The notes: generated by a model from the letters alone, not told the origin. Positions 22,141 through 30,460 are shown, counted from the first letter of the stretch. The stretch: DNA of 37,412 nt from Bacteroidales bacterium (GCA_017560825.1 JAFZED010000025.1:1-37412); one strand, 5' to 3'. Program-made: numbers and translations.

Positions 22141-22246
22141 AAAAATATGGCCACACATGTAGAAGACATGCCACCCCCGGCTAGGGGGTGCCACAGCGCC
22201 GTCAGGCGTAGTGGCGGGGGTCTTCGGAATGTGTGGTCGTATTTTT
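22141..22246 (-). terminator. Three-way-junction hairpin element after pepP
   Basis: The outer arms, 22141-22167 and 22220-22246, are imperfect inverted repeats (AAAAATAYGRCCACACAT, three variable bases, GAAGAC). On the minus strand they enclose two perfect inner hairpins, GCCAC-tac-GCC/GGC-gct-GTGGC and ACCCCC-tagcc-GGGGGT. The structure begins at the pepP stop codon and ends in TTTTT, as expected for a terminator. A copy of one arm lies at the duplication junction (20839-20862), so it may also be a mobile repeat. Confidence 0.7.
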
Positions 22247-23672
22247 ATTCCTGTGCCATTATATCCTCAATATCAGATGATTTGATCGGCAGGCGGTGAG
22301 GGCCGAGACGGCGGGCGCCTTCCGGTGTCACCAGAACGTCGTCCTCAAGGCGGATGCCGCCGAAGTCGTAGTAACCCTCGAGCTTCGAGTAATTGACGAA
22401 GCCCTTGTCGGTTCCTTCCCTCTTCCACTGCTCGATGAGGGCAGGAATGAAATATATTCCCGGCTCGTCAGAGATCACGTGTCCCGGCTTGAGGTTGCGC
22501 GCCATACGGAGGTTGCCCATTCCCAGAAGCGGCGAACGCTGGCGCTCGTCTCCGTAGCCCACGTAGTTCTCGCCCAGGTCCTCCATATCGTGTACATCCA
22601 TACCCATATTGTGACCAAGTCCGTGAGGCATAAAGAGGCCGGAGATACCGCAGGCCACCATTTCATCCACATCACCTCGTACAAAGTCGAGAGCCTTTAG
22701 CTGCTCAAGCATATAGCGGACTGTCGCGCAGTGCACATCCCAATACGATGTGCCCGGCCTTGTGAGGCTGAATGCAAGTTCATTCGCCTGCTCCACTATA
22801 TCATAGATCTCACGCTGCTTTGTCGTGAACTTTCCGCTGCAAGGATAGGTGCGGGTGAAGTCGGAAGCATAGTGAGTGTTGCTCTCCGCGCCGGCGTCCA
22901 CCACCAGGAGGCGTCCCGGAGTGATGATCTGATGGTGCGAGTGATTGTGAAGGGTCTCTCCGTTCTGTGAGAGGATAGTGGTGAAGGAAGGTCCCCAGCC
23001 CTTAGAATAGGTAACGCCCTCCATTCTTCCCACAATTTCCTGCTCGAGCACTCCCGGCTTGCAGCCGCGACGTGCCTCTGTATGCATCCAATAGCCGATT
23101 TCAGCAGCCTTGTCAAGTTCCTCTATCTCACATTCCTCCTTGATCAGACGCATCGAGACCACAGCCTTGACAAGTTCTTCCGATGCTCCGCCTTCCGCTG
23201 CAGGAGCCACCTTGCGCACAGCGGCATTGGAAGCGCCCGTAAGCTCTGCCAGGGTCATCTGGTTGTAGTACCTTGCAGGGGGCAGGAAGTGCACCTGACG
23301 GCCTCCTGCGACAGCTGCAGCTACAGCCTTATGAAAATCAGCAAGAGGAGCAGTCGCAGCACATCCGATGAGGACACCCTTGGAAGCCACCGTAGGCTGA
23401 GGGCCCATCCAGATGATGTCGTCTATGTCCACATCGTTTCCATAAAGACACTCGCCTGCTGTGTCCAGATCAAGGACCGCAGCGAACCAAGGCTCATCTA
23501 TTCCCCAATAGTAGAGGAAGTTGCTGTCCTGACGGAACTTGTAGTCATTGCCACGGTAGTTGGTCGCGGCATCCACATTGCCGAGGAACACAGCGATGCC
23601 GTGCGCTCCCTGAGCCGCCATCCTCTCAACGAGAGTGCGGCGCCTGTTTGCATATACTTCTGAACTGAACAT
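22245..23672 (-). CDS. pepP: Xaa-Pro aminopeptidase (M24B)
   Basis: The 475-aa metallopeptidase removes N-terminal residues that precede proline. The N-terminal creatinase-type domain (about 1-165, with FRQDSNFLYYWGIDEP) is followed by the pita-bread catalytic domain. All five metal ligands are seen: D259 (VVDAGAES), D271 (SDFTRTYP), H354 (PHGLGHNMG), E403 (SDEPGIYF) and E443 (GGIRLEDDVLVT). Length is close to E. coli PepP (441 aa) and other Bacteroidota homologs. It has its own promoter (TTGA-19 bp-TATATTTG, 23703-23733) and ends in a hairpin terminator. Cytoplasmic: no signal peptide. Confidence 0.93.
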   Translation of the reverse strand: MFSSEVYANRRRTLVERMAAQGAHGIAVFLGNVDAATNYRGNDYKFRQDSNFLYYWGIDEPWFAAVLDLDTAGECLYGNDVDIDDIIWMGPQPTVASKGVLIGCAATAPLADFHKAVAAAVAGGRQVHFLPPARYYNQMTLAELTGASNAAVRKVAPAAEGGASEELVKAVVSMRLIKEECEIEELDKAAEIGYWMHTEARRGCKPGVLEQEIVGRMEGVTYSKGWGPSFTTILSQNGETLHNHSHHQIITPGRLLVVDAGAESNTHYASDFTRTYPCSGKFTTKQREIYDIVEQANELAFSLTRPGTSYWDVHCATVRYMLEQLKALDFVRGDVDEMVACGISGLFMPHGLGHNMGMDVHDMEDLGENYVGYGDERQRSPLLGMGNLRMARNLKPGHVISDEPGIYFIPALIEQWKREGTDKGFVNYSKLEGYYDFGGIRLEDDVLVTPEGARRLGPHRLPIKSSDIEDIMAQE

Positions 23673-23702
23673 ATTTTTTACAATTTATTTTCGTCAATCG
23701 TA

Positions 23703-23733
23703 CAAATATAAGAAACTGTTCCGTTTATGTCAA
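23703..23733 (-). promoter_or_regulatory. Promoter of pepP
   Basis: On the minus strand TTGA (23730-23733), 19 bp, then TATATTTG (23703-23710), 31 bases before the ATG at 23672. The spacing is optimal. Confidence 0.65.
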
Positions 23734-23739
23734 TATTTC

Positions 23740-23924
23740 TTACTCAAGTTTCGCAAGTGATAAACTATTGATCTGTTGAAGGTTGTCGATGTTTGCGAAA
23801 CTCCTACCCACCGCACCCTCTATATCTACGTTACCCTCCTCCTAAATCCTCCTCCTCGGGAGGAGGACTTACTATCGACCTAATGGTCTCAAAAATAAGA
23901 TACTTTCGCACTTGCGAAAGTTAT
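23740..23924 (-). repeat. Structured leader/repeat element, copy 2
   Basis: Read on the minus strand it aligns over its whole length (about 185 bp) with the element upstream of metX. It has ACTTTCGCA-ag-TGCGAAAGT (23902-23921), TATTTTTG (23890-23897), GAGACC-atta-GGTC, GATAGTAAGTCC, the hairpin TCCTCCTCC-CGA-GGAGGAGGA, TTTAGGAGGAGGG, AGTTTCGCAA, CCTTCAA, and TTATCACTTGCGAAACTTGA. It also has TAACGTAGATATA, as in the copy near asd. It lies upstream of the pepP promoter and occupies most of the 292-bp space between pepP and the SGNH gene. Confidence 0.7.
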
Positions 23925-23930
23925 ATTTCT

Positions 23931-23938
23931 TATTTTTG
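23931..23938 (+). promoter_or_regulatory. -7 box of the SGNH hydrolase gene
   Basis: TATTTTTG fits TAnnTTTG and lies 27 bases before the ATG at 23965. The -33 region falls inside the TTTCGC palindrome of the repeat and is not consensus. Confidence 0.5.
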
Positions 23939-23964
23939 CATTCACATCAGAAATACTATACCAT

Positions 23965-24633
23965 ATGCATTCAAGACTTTTGACCATCGTGGCACTGACG
24001 GTCCTCACGCTGACACAGCTCCACGCCGCTGCCCAGGACGACTGGGCTAACATAGGAAGATATGCCAAGGCAAACTCCGAAGTCACCGTGCAGCCCAAGG
24101 CTGTATTTATGGGAGACAGCATCACACAGTGCTGGTGGGATGCCGACCAGAACTTCTTCACATCCAACAATTTCCTCTGCAGGGGAATTTCCGGCCAGAC
24201 AACTTCCCATATGCTCGTCAGAATGAGAAAGGACGTCGTTGACCATCACCCGAAATATGTAGTGATCCTGGCCGGCACCAACGACATCGCAAAGAACAAC
24301 GGCTTCATCGAAGTGGACGACATCTATGGCAACATCGTGTCAATGTGCGAGATAGCAAAGGCCAACAGGATCAAGCCCGTAATCTGCTCGGTACTTCCGG
24401 TAAAGCAATACAAATGGAGACCCGAAGTCACCGACTGTGCGGACAGGATCATCAGGCTGAACGCTATGCTGAAGGAATATGCCCGCAAGAACAAGGTCAC
24501 TTACGTCGACTATCATTCGGCAATGAAGGACGAGGAAAACGGACTTCCTGAAAAATGGTCATATGACGGAGTACACCTCAACGGTGAAGGATATGACGTC
24601 ATCGAAAGCCTCATCTTGAAGGCTATCAAATAG
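23965..24633 (+). CDS. Secreted SGNH/GDSL hydrolase
   Basis: The 222-aa protein has a signal peptide (1-24, LHAAAQ) and all SGNH blocks: GDSITQ (50-55, nucleophile S52), G74 in CRGISGQT, GTND (104-107, N106) and DGVHLN (200-205, D200 and H203). It fits the platelet-activating-factor acetylhydrolase-like branch, which removes acetyl or other acyl groups from glycans in Bacteroidota. It is convergent with the DUF4434-like gene, and the two stop codons lie within overlapping 8 bp. Substrate unknown; periplasmic or surface deacetylation of carbohydrate is plausible. Confidence 0.88.
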   Translation: MHSRLLTIVALTVLTLTQLHAAAQDDWANIGRYAKANSEVTVQPKAVFMGDSITQCWWDADQNFFTSNNFLCRGISGQTTSHMLVRMRKDVVDHHPKYVVILAGTNDIAKNNGFIEVDDIYGNIVSMCEIAKANRIKPVICSVLPVKQYKWRPEVTDCADRIIRLNAMLKEYARKNKVTYVDYHSAMKDEENGLPEKWSYDGVHLNGEGYDVIESLILKAIK

Positions 24634-26092
24634 TTGCAAGAATATCAAATGCAGCCTTCGCCTCCACGGTGAAGGCTATTTTCATATATGGGGCAGAGGC
24701 GTCGAAACCGTCGAACAGGACATAGTCCACGAATGCGTCGTGGTTGGTGTTCGGGCTCACCGGAGAGTCCTTTACTGCTGCAAGTGACCATTTATGGCCG
24801 TCTTCACTGGTGAAAAGGAAGATTTTTGACGGAGGTACTATTCCATCCTTATGGGAGTTGAGCATACGCACAAGCAGTCTGCCGGCTTTGCCGCCATCAG
24901 ACGGGATTGCTATCTCGTGGGTACCTTTCTCATAGAAAGTCCATCGTGGGTCGGACGGGTCTTCCGAAGCCGCAGGGCCATAGGCACCTGCATAAGAGGC
25001 TTCTGCCGCCTTCCAGTACATAGAACCGTTCTTCCAGGCCATATATTCCTTATGAAACTCCTGGGACCAATGCGGCTGACCGAGCTGATATGGCGACGAA
25101 GGGTCCTCCACCAGGCCACAGAATATAAATGATATTATCTTTTCGGCCCCTCCTGCAGTCGCAGCGACCTGCTGCGCGAGGAAACGGCTGTACGGAGCCG
25201 GTATCAGGGCTGATGACCTGTCATTGGTTCCCTTTTCCCAGGCGAATGACTCGCAGTTGGCCCACATCTGGATGCCTGTCTTGTCGTGGATAGCACGGAG
25301 CTTCTTCCAGTTCTCCCTCAAGCGCGGCAGAGGGTAACGTTCACGGACACAGCCGATTTCATCCTGATAAGCTATTATATCCACGGTCAGGCGTGCGATC
25401 TGCTGCTCATAGCGAGGGTCCTCAAAGTCGGAGTTGAAGATACCGTACGGAGAAATCATAATCTTTGCAGAAGGAGTCAATTCACGCGCACGGGCGGTGA
25501 GCGCATTCACTGCCTCTACGGCATAATCGGTAAGCACCGGACCGAAGCAGTCCTCGACAGGAAGATACCAGCCGTACATAGCCGGATGGTCTCCGTATAT
25601 TCCTGCAAGCTCCTCCATCATCTGGATCTGGCGTCCCTTGATCTTCGGGTCACGCAGGTTGTCATCCTGATCCTTCGCCCAACCTGTGCTCATAAACACC
25701 TTCATTCCGCACTTAGCCGCCTCGTCCATAATCGCATCCACCGGGCTCTGGCGCCAAGACGGATAGTGCCAGTCCATAAGCTTTGAAGGATAATAGGCTC
25801 TGCACTCGTTGGCCACGGACATAAACACGAGATACTCCATACCCATCGAATGCATCTCACGCACCTTGGCAGCCCACATCTGAGGGTCTGTGTGGTCGAT
25901 GAACTGAGGGTTGGTGTACTTGTTCCGCACATCCTGATAAGGAAGGTTGATGAAGGTTCCGGTGACCGGAAGGGTCTCCTTCACTTCTGCAGAACAATCA
26001 CCACAGTTGCACACATTTCCACGTTTACCGGCATCGCCGCAAGATGTGAGGGCGGCAAGCGCCACAAGAAAGGCTAAGATCAGATTCTTCAT
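24626..26092 (-). CDS. DUF4434-like TIM-barrel lipoprotein
   Basis: The 488-aa protein starts with a lipoprotein signal (ALAALTSC, C18), followed by a cysteine-rich segment (NVCNCGDCSAE, about 26-36). The main part (50-340) looks like a glycosidase-type TIM barrel: GTFINLPYQDV, MEYLVFMSVAN, KVFMSTGWA, GWYLPVEDCFGP, KIMISPYG and IQMWANCESF, with acidic residues at strand ends (E/D in PVED and CES). This agrees with DUF4434 proteins of Bacteroidota. The C-terminal 130 residues form a beta-sandwich (FLFTSEDGHKWSLAAV), perhaps a carbohydrate-binding F5/8-type domain. ATG at 26092 begins the signal peptide and follows a TACATTTG box. Activity unproven. Confidence 0.65.
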   Translation of the reverse strand: MKNLILAFLVALAALTSCGDAGKRGNVCNCGDCSAEVKETLPVTGTFINLPYQDVRNKYTNPQFIDHTDPQMWAAKVREMHSMGMEYLVFMSVANECRAYYPSKLMDWHYPSWRQSPVDAIMDEAAKCGMKVFMSTGWAKDQDDNLRDPKIKGRQIQMMEELAGIYGDHPAMYGWYLPVEDCFGPVLTDYAVEAVNALTARARELTPSAKIMISPYGIFNSDFEDPRYEQQIARLTVDIIAYQDEIGCVRERYPLPRLRENWKKLRAIHDKTGIQMWANCESFAWEKGTNDRSSALIPAPYSRFLAQQVAATAGGAEKIISFIFCGLVEDPSSPYQLGQPHWSQEFHKEYMAWKNGSMYWKAAEASYAGAYGPAASEDPSDPRWTFYEKGTHEIAIPSDGGKAGRLLVRMLNSHKDGIVPPSKIFLFTSEDGHKWSLAAVKDSPVSPNTNHDAFVDYVLFDGFDASAPYMKIAFTVEAKAAFDILATI

Positions 26093-26108
26093 TTTTTCGC
26101 ATTTTATG

Positions 26109-26116
26109 CAAATGTA
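26109..26116 (-). promoter_or_regulatory. -7 box of the DUF4434-like gene
   Basis: TACATTTG on the minus strand, 17 bases before the ATG at 26092. No consensus -33 element. Confidence 0.5.
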
Positions 26117-26173
26117 CATTTTTATCACTAAATTTACACGAGAAAAGGGCTTATATAAAACGAACTCATCGAA

Positions 26174-27328
26174 ATGAAACGCAGAGAATTTCTAAAGACC
26201 GCGACACTTACAGCAGCTGCTGCAGGACTTGCCGGCACAGGTCTGGTCAGTTGCAGTGCAGGACAATCATCAGGAAAACCATTCAATATAAGCAAGCTCG
26301 GCACAGGCAGGCTCAAACTCAGCTTCCAGCCATACGAACTCCAGCTAAGACACACCTTTACCGTCTCGTCGTACTCCCGCAAGGCCACGCCCGGAGTACA
26401 GGTAAGGATTGATTATGAAGGATATACGGGATATGGCGAAGCGTCAATGCCGCCGTACCTTGGCCAAAGCGTCGAGACCGTCACAGCCTTCCTCTCGCGA
26501 GTGAATCTGGAACAGTTCAACGACCCTTTCCGCCTCGAAGAGATTCTGGCATATATAGACAGCCTCTCGCCGGGCGACGGCGCGGCCAAAGCCGCCATCG
26601 ACATAGCCCTTCACGACCTGGTGGGCAAGCTCATCGGCCAGCCGTGGTGGAGACTGTGGGGACTGGATCCGTCCAAGGCGCCTGACACGACATTCACCAT
26701 CGGCATAGACACTCCCGAAGTGGTGCGCGAAAAGACCCGCGAATGTGCCGACCGATTCAACATCCTCAAGGTCAAGGTGGGCCTGGATAACGACAAGGAG
26801 ATGATCAGGACAATACGCGAAGTGACCGACCTGCCGTTGGCGGTTGACGCCAACCAGGGATGGAAGGACCGCGAAGAGGCTCTTGACGAGATATATTGGC
26901 TCAAGGAGCACGGTATCGTGATGGTGGAGCAGCCGATGGCAAAGGAGCGTCTGGACGACAATGCGTGGATAACCGAACGCAGCCCGCTGCCTATCTTCGC
27001 CGATGAGGCCATCCAGCGCCTTGCAGATATCCCTTCCATAAAGGGAGCCTACCACGGCATAAACATAAAGCTGATGAAATGCACAGGTATGCGTGAAGCC
27101 TGGAAAATGGTGAACTACGCACGTGCGGAGGGTATGAAGGTTATGATAGGATGTATGACGGAAACATCTTGTGCGGTTTCGGCCGCAGCCCAGCTCTCCC
27201 CTGCAGTAGACTTCGCCGACCTGGATGGTAATCTGCTGATTACCAACGACCTCTTTAAGGGAATGGAGGTAGTTGACGGCAAGATAACCCTGTCGGACAC
27301 ACCGGGCATAGGCCTGACAAAGCTATAA
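26174..27328 (+). CDS. Exported dipeptide epimerase (enolase superfamily)
   Basis: The 384-aa protein belongs to the muconate-lactonizing/dipeptide-epimerase branch of the enolase superfamily. Visible residues are the acid/base pair K199/K201 in LKVKVG and K299 in NIKLMK, and the magnesium ligands D225 (VDANQGW), E252 (VEQP) and D277 (ADEA). Related enzymes epimerise L-Ala-D/L-Glu from murein peptides. The N terminus (MKRREFLKTATLTAAAAGLA, then LVSC) combines a twin-arginine-like RRxFLK motif with a lipobox at C27, so it is probably exported folded and lipidated. It is divergent from the DUF4434-like gene with an 81-bp spacer. The dipeptide specificity cannot be read directly. Confidence 0.85.
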   Translation: MKRREFLKTATLTAAAAGLAGTGLVSCSAGQSSGKPFNISKLGTGRLKLSFQPYELQLRHTFTVSSYSRKATPGVQVRIDYEGYTGYGEASMPPYLGQSVETVTAFLSRVNLEQFNDPFRLEEILAYIDSLSPGDGAAKAAIDIALHDLVGKLIGQPWWRLWGLDPSKAPDTTFTIGIDTPEVVREKTRECADRFNILKVKVGLDNDKEMIRTIREVTDLPLAVDANQGWKDREEALDEIYWLKEHGIVMVEQPMAKERLDDNAWITERSPLPIFADEAIQRLADIPSIKGAYHGINIKLMKCTGMREAWKMVNYARAEGMKVMIGCMTETSCAVSAAAQLSPAVDFADLDGNLLITNDLFKGMEVVDGKITLSDTPGIGLTKL

Positions 27329-27372
27329 AATCAGATAAATGAACCATTGTGAACTTGAATATATCTCATTAA

Positions 27373-27413
27373 GGCAGTTTCTTTGCAATAAGGTTAGTCC
27401 AAAAGAAACTGCC
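27373..27413 (+). terminator. Hairpin after the epimerase gene
   Basis: GGCAGTTTCTTT (27373-27384) and AAAGAAACTGCC (27402-27413) form a 12-bp stem with a 17-base loop, 44 bp after the stop. There is no U-tract, so the call as terminator is moderate. Confidence 0.5.
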
Positions 27414-27469
27414 CTTAAAGAATTGAATTAAAAAATTGTGTGAGATTGTGTTCAGTTCAAGACAAATCG

Positions 27470-27477
27470 TATCTTTG
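27470..27477 (+). promoter_or_regulatory. -7 box of the LRR lipoprotein gene
   Basis: TATCTTTG ends only four bases before the ATG at 27482, so a leaderless transcript is predicted. A TTG lies at 27446-27448, about 21 bp upstream of the box. Confidence 0.55.
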
Positions 27478-27481
27478 TGAT

Positions 27482-28759
27482 ATGATTCGTCTTCTGAAAG
27501 AGAGATTTAGCGTATGCGCATTGCTTCTGGCAATGTGCATATCGTGTGTACAGAGGCCTGATATCGAAGGCACCCTGCCTCCTGAAATACATTCGGTACA
27601 CCTGTCTCTCTCCGAAACCACTGCTATTCTTGAGGCGCAGATCAGATCACACAACAGCAGTTTCCTTGAAGCAGGATTCTATTTTGGAGCTGCCAAAGAC
27701 AAGATGGAGAAGCGCCCTTGCCAGGCGCACGGATCCACCTTCAGTCTGACATCAGAAGGACTGGCTTATGAGACAGACTATTACTACTGTGCTTACATAA
27801 GCAACGGAATAAATGAGATAAAGACGGACATCCTGAAGTTCACCACAGGCGAAGAACCGATTTTCATCAGAAACATCGAGTTTGAAGACCCTTACGCCGA
27901 GCTGCTGTGCATCAGACATTATGACTCCAACCGTGACGGCTATCTGTCTTACGAGGAGGCAGCACAGGTAACATCGGTCGAGCAGCTGGGTGACGAAGCA
28001 AACAGAAAGAACATCGTGTCTTTCAACGAGCTGAAGCACTTCACATCGCTGAGAGAGTTCAGCCTTCCGGGCTGCCACAGCATAAGAAGTGTGACATTGC
28101 CGGAGAATCTGGAGACTATCGGTGAAGATGCATTCAACGAATGGGAGAGCATCAAAGAGATAACCATTCCGGACAATGTAAGGATCATAGAAGAGCACGC
28201 GTTCAGCCAGATGGGAGCCCTTGAAAGTCTTCAACTGCCGGACAGCCTGAAACGCATAAGTTCCTTTGCCATAATGCACTGCGACAAGCTGGAGGAACTG
28301 CATTTTCCAGAAAGGACTGACACGATAGAGGCGGGAGCTGTCTACCGCTGTCCTAATGTAAGCAGATTCACCGGAGCTATGGCAACTGAGGACGGCCGAC
28401 TGCTTGTGAAAGATGACATTGTACTGTGTTTTGCACCCGGTGGACTGGAGACCTTCACCATACCGGAAAACATCATCGCCCTCGGATCCAACTCGATGAG
28501 AGGAGCCGCGCAGCTGAAGGAACTTCACATCGGAAGCAGCCTGATGATGATCGGAGAGAACGCTGTAGCCGAAATGAGTTCTCTCGAAAAGATGACTTTA
28601 AGGAGAAAGACACCACCCCTCTGCCTGAATGAGCCGAGGCTGAACAAGACACTTGAGATATATGTTCCGGCAGAAGCGCTGGAAGACTACAAAATAACCA
28701 TACACTGGAGGAACTACAGGACAAACATCCATCCTCTGGAAGAATATACAACTAACTGA
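27482..28759 (+). CDS. BspA-type leucine-rich-repeat lipoprotein
   Basis: The 425-aa protein has a lipoprotein signal (LLLAMCISC, C22). Residues about 33-122 form a fibronectin-III-like beta domain. A single EF-hand-like loop follows (DSNRDGYLSYEE, 148-159). Residues 180-410 hold at least six LRR_5 (BspA) repeats of about 23 residues, for example LPENLETIGEDAFNEWESI and IPDNVRIIEEHAFSQMGAL. Such repeats mediate binding at the surface of oral and gut Bacteroidota. The start at 27482 is required to include the signal peptide. The next gene starts two bases after the stop codon. Confidence 0.85.
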   Translation: MIRLLKERFSVCALLLAMCISCVQRPDIEGTLPPEIHSVHLSLSETTAILEAQIRSHNSSFLEAGFYFGAAKDKMEKRPCQAHGSTFSLTSEGLAYETDYYYCAYISNGINEIKTDILKFTTGEEPIFIRNIEFEDPYAELLCIRHYDSNRDGYLSYEEAAQVTSVEQLGDEANRKNIVSFNELKHFTSLREFSLPGCHSIRSVTLPENLETIGEDAFNEWESIKEITIPDNVRIIEEHAFSQMGALESLQLPDSLKRISSFAIMHCDKLEELHFPERTDTIEAGAVYRCPNVSRFTGAMATEDGRLLVKDDIVLCFAPGGLETFTIPENIIALGSNSMRGAAQLKELHIGSSLMMIGENAVAEMSSLEKMTLRRKTPPLCLNEPRLNKTLEIYVPAEALEDYKITIHWRNYRTNIHPLEEYTTN

Positions 28760-28761
28760 TT

Positions 28762-29334
28762 ATGTCAGCAACAAACATTCCCGAACTCTCTCACCTCCTT
28801 TCGGAGGTAGAAAGGACATATGGACGAAGGATCGCCACCTCGACTGACTTCGAGGCCCTGTCTGTGATGATCGAGCACCAGACCAGGGAGTTGATTTCGG
28901 CTTCCACTCTGAAAAGGCTGTGGGGCTACGTGACTCTGAATCCTACTCCAAGGATGACAACCCTGGATGTGCTGGCAAGATACATCGGCCAGTCAAGCTT
29001 CAAGAAGTTCTGCGAAGTGCTGAAGGAGTCAAACATCTCGGTCTCAGGATTCTTCACATCAAGGTGCATTTTGGCTTCCGACCTTGAAGCCGGAGACAAG
29101 ATCGCTGTCGGATGGGCTCCGAACCGACTTGTGACACTCTCATATAAAGGCAATTACGAATTTGAGGTGATAACATCAGAGAACTCGCAGCTCATCGCCG
29201 GAGACGTGCTTGAAATGAATGAAGTGACTATGGGCTACCCCCTTGTCGTTCCAAGAATCCTTCGTAACGGAAATTACACCCCGTCCTACATAGCAGGAAG
29301 AAACGGAGGCATAAACCATCTTAAAAAGATATAG
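28762..29334 (+). CDS. Bacteroidales protein with helix-turn-helix-like N terminus
   Basis: The 190-aa protein has no signal peptide. Residues about 25-85 carry a helical motif, STLKRLWGYV (48-57) then TTLDVLARYIGQSSFKKFC (66-84), which I have seen in many uncharacterised Bacteroidales proteins and which looks like a DNA-binding helix pair. The second half (100-190) is beta-rich with LEAGDKIAVGWAPNRLVTL, a possible sensor or SH3-like barrel. It starts two bases after the LRR gene and probably forms an operon with it. A role in regulation is an inference. Confidence 0.55.
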   Translation: MSATNIPELSHLLSEVERTYGRRIATSTDFEALSVMIEHQTRELISASTLKRLWGYVTLNPTPRMTTLDVLARYIGQSSFKKFCEVLKESNISVSGFFTSRCILASDLEAGDKIAVGWAPNRLVTLSYKGNYEFEVITSENSQLIAGDVLEMNEVTMGYPLVVPRILRNGNYTPSYIAGRNGGINHLKKI

Positions 29335-29338
29335 AAAC

Positions 29339-30364
29339 CTATTTTATCTCGCCGGAAGCGGCATTCAGAAGAGCATCCAGAGAGGCATTGTCGATGTACT
29401 CCTCTGGATTTTTCTTTTCCTCAGCAGGTGCGGGTTCCTCATTTACAAAGACTGTGTCGGCAGGATCTTCGCTGGCAGTTTCCTCTTCTACCGCATCCTC
29501 AAGACCTGCATTCTCGGGAACGACAGTCTCCACCACCGAAGGTTCAACAGTCTCCGATCCCTCTCTGAGAAGACTGAGAGACAGTACCGCCAAGCCCAGA
29601 AAACAAAGAGCAACGGCAATATTGACAGAATTAATTGCAAAATTCCTGTTGAGATCCTCAAACAGTTCAGCCGCCGTACTGTAACGTTCATCCCTGTCAC
29701 GCTTTAGACACTTCTTCACAGCCTTGCCCTTGAAGCCCATTTCACCCAGAATGACACCCAGGGACCACAGGTCACTACGTCCGTCTATCTGCTCTCCTGC
29801 TAGAAGCTCGGGAGAGGCGTACATCCTGGTTCCGGCAGGAGCCTTGAATGAAGCGTATGAATCCGAATCCGAAAGGCCGAAGTCAATGATCTTCACATTG
29901 TTGCCATTGTGGGTCACAATGATGTTCTCAGGCTTAAGGTCGCGATGGTACACCTGCTTCTGCGCCATATAATCAAGGGCATCGCAAAGCTCGCGGACCA
30001 CCTTCATTGCAAGTTTCTTATCCCTCCTGAGCTGCGGCAGCATCTGCTCGAGGGTGACACCGTCGACCCATTCCATCACGATGACATTGCCGATTTCGGG
30101 GATATATGAATATGCATAATACTGGCATATATGCCCGTGCTGAAGCGAGAAACCTATGTTGAAGTCCTTGCGGAGAAGGTCCTCGTACATCATATTACCG
30201 ACATATTCGGGCTTTAGAGCCTTATAGACAAAGAGACGTCCGTTCCTGCTTGCCCTGTAGAGGTCGTTGAAGCCGTCACGGGACGAATGAAAGAGCTCCA
30301 TCTCCTGAGAAGAGACGAAGTCATCAACGCCACCAGGCGTAAAAAATCCGGACGGTCCAAACAT
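29339..30364 (-). CDS. Membrane-anchored serine/threonine protein kinase
   Basis: The 341-aa protein has an N-terminal Hanks-type kinase domain (about 20-240). Visible residues are VYKALKP with the ATP lysine K48, the catalytic loop YHRDLKPENI (139-148), DFG (161-163), the activation-segment end AGTRMYASPE (177-186), and SDLWSLG (197-203). The glycine-rich loop is not recognisable: HSSRDGFNDLYRA (26-38) stands in its place with one glycine. One transmembrane helix (about 245-267) is followed by an acidic, proline- and glutamate-rich tail (270-341). The kinase is thus cytoplasmic with an exported tail. It is convergent with the HTH-like gene and divergent from the outer-membrane-protein gene. 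Confidence 0.85.
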   Translation of the reverse strand: MFGPSGFFTPGGVDDFVSSQEMELFHSSRDGFNDLYRASRNGRLFVYKALKPEYVGNMMYEDLLRKDFNIGFSLQHGHICQYYAYSYIPEIGNVIVMEWVDGVTLEQMLPQLRRDKKLAMKVVRELCDALDYMAQKQVYHRDLKPENIIVTHNGNNVKIIDFGLSDSDSYASFKAPAGTRMYASPELLAGEQIDGRSDLWSLGVILGEMGFKGKAVKKCLKRDRDERYSTAAELFEDLNRNFAINSVNIAVALCFLGLAVLSLSLLREGSETVEPSVVETVVPENAGLEDAVEEETASEDPADTVFVNEEPAPAEEKKNPEEYIDNASLDALLNAASGEIK

Positions 30365-30385
30365 AAAATAACGTCAATATCAAGT

Positions 30386-30393
30386 CAAAGATA
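30386..30393 (-). promoter_or_regulatory. -7 box of the kinase gene
   Basis: TATCTTTG on the minus strand, 22 bases before the ATG at 30364. The -33 region is not consensus. Confidence 0.5.
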
Positions 30394-30446
30394 GTGAATA
30401 TTTGACATTAATCGATTTTCGTGGAAATATTTAGACACTTTATTTT

Positions 30447-30454
30447 TATATTTG
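30447..30454 (+). promoter_or_regulatory. -7 box of the outer-membrane-protein gene
   Basis: TATATTTG ends six bases before the ATG at 30461, predicting no or almost no 5' leader. Confidence 0.55.
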
Positions 30455-30460
30455 TGAGTT

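Noticed and set aside
26444-27055. 203-codon minus-strand frame opposite the epimerase gene
   Set aside because: The plus strand has all catalytic residues of the enolase superfamily; the antisense frame shows none.
27752-28528. 258-codon minus-strand frame opposite the LRR gene
   Set aside because: It is a mirror of the LRR coding sequence, with no motifs of its own.
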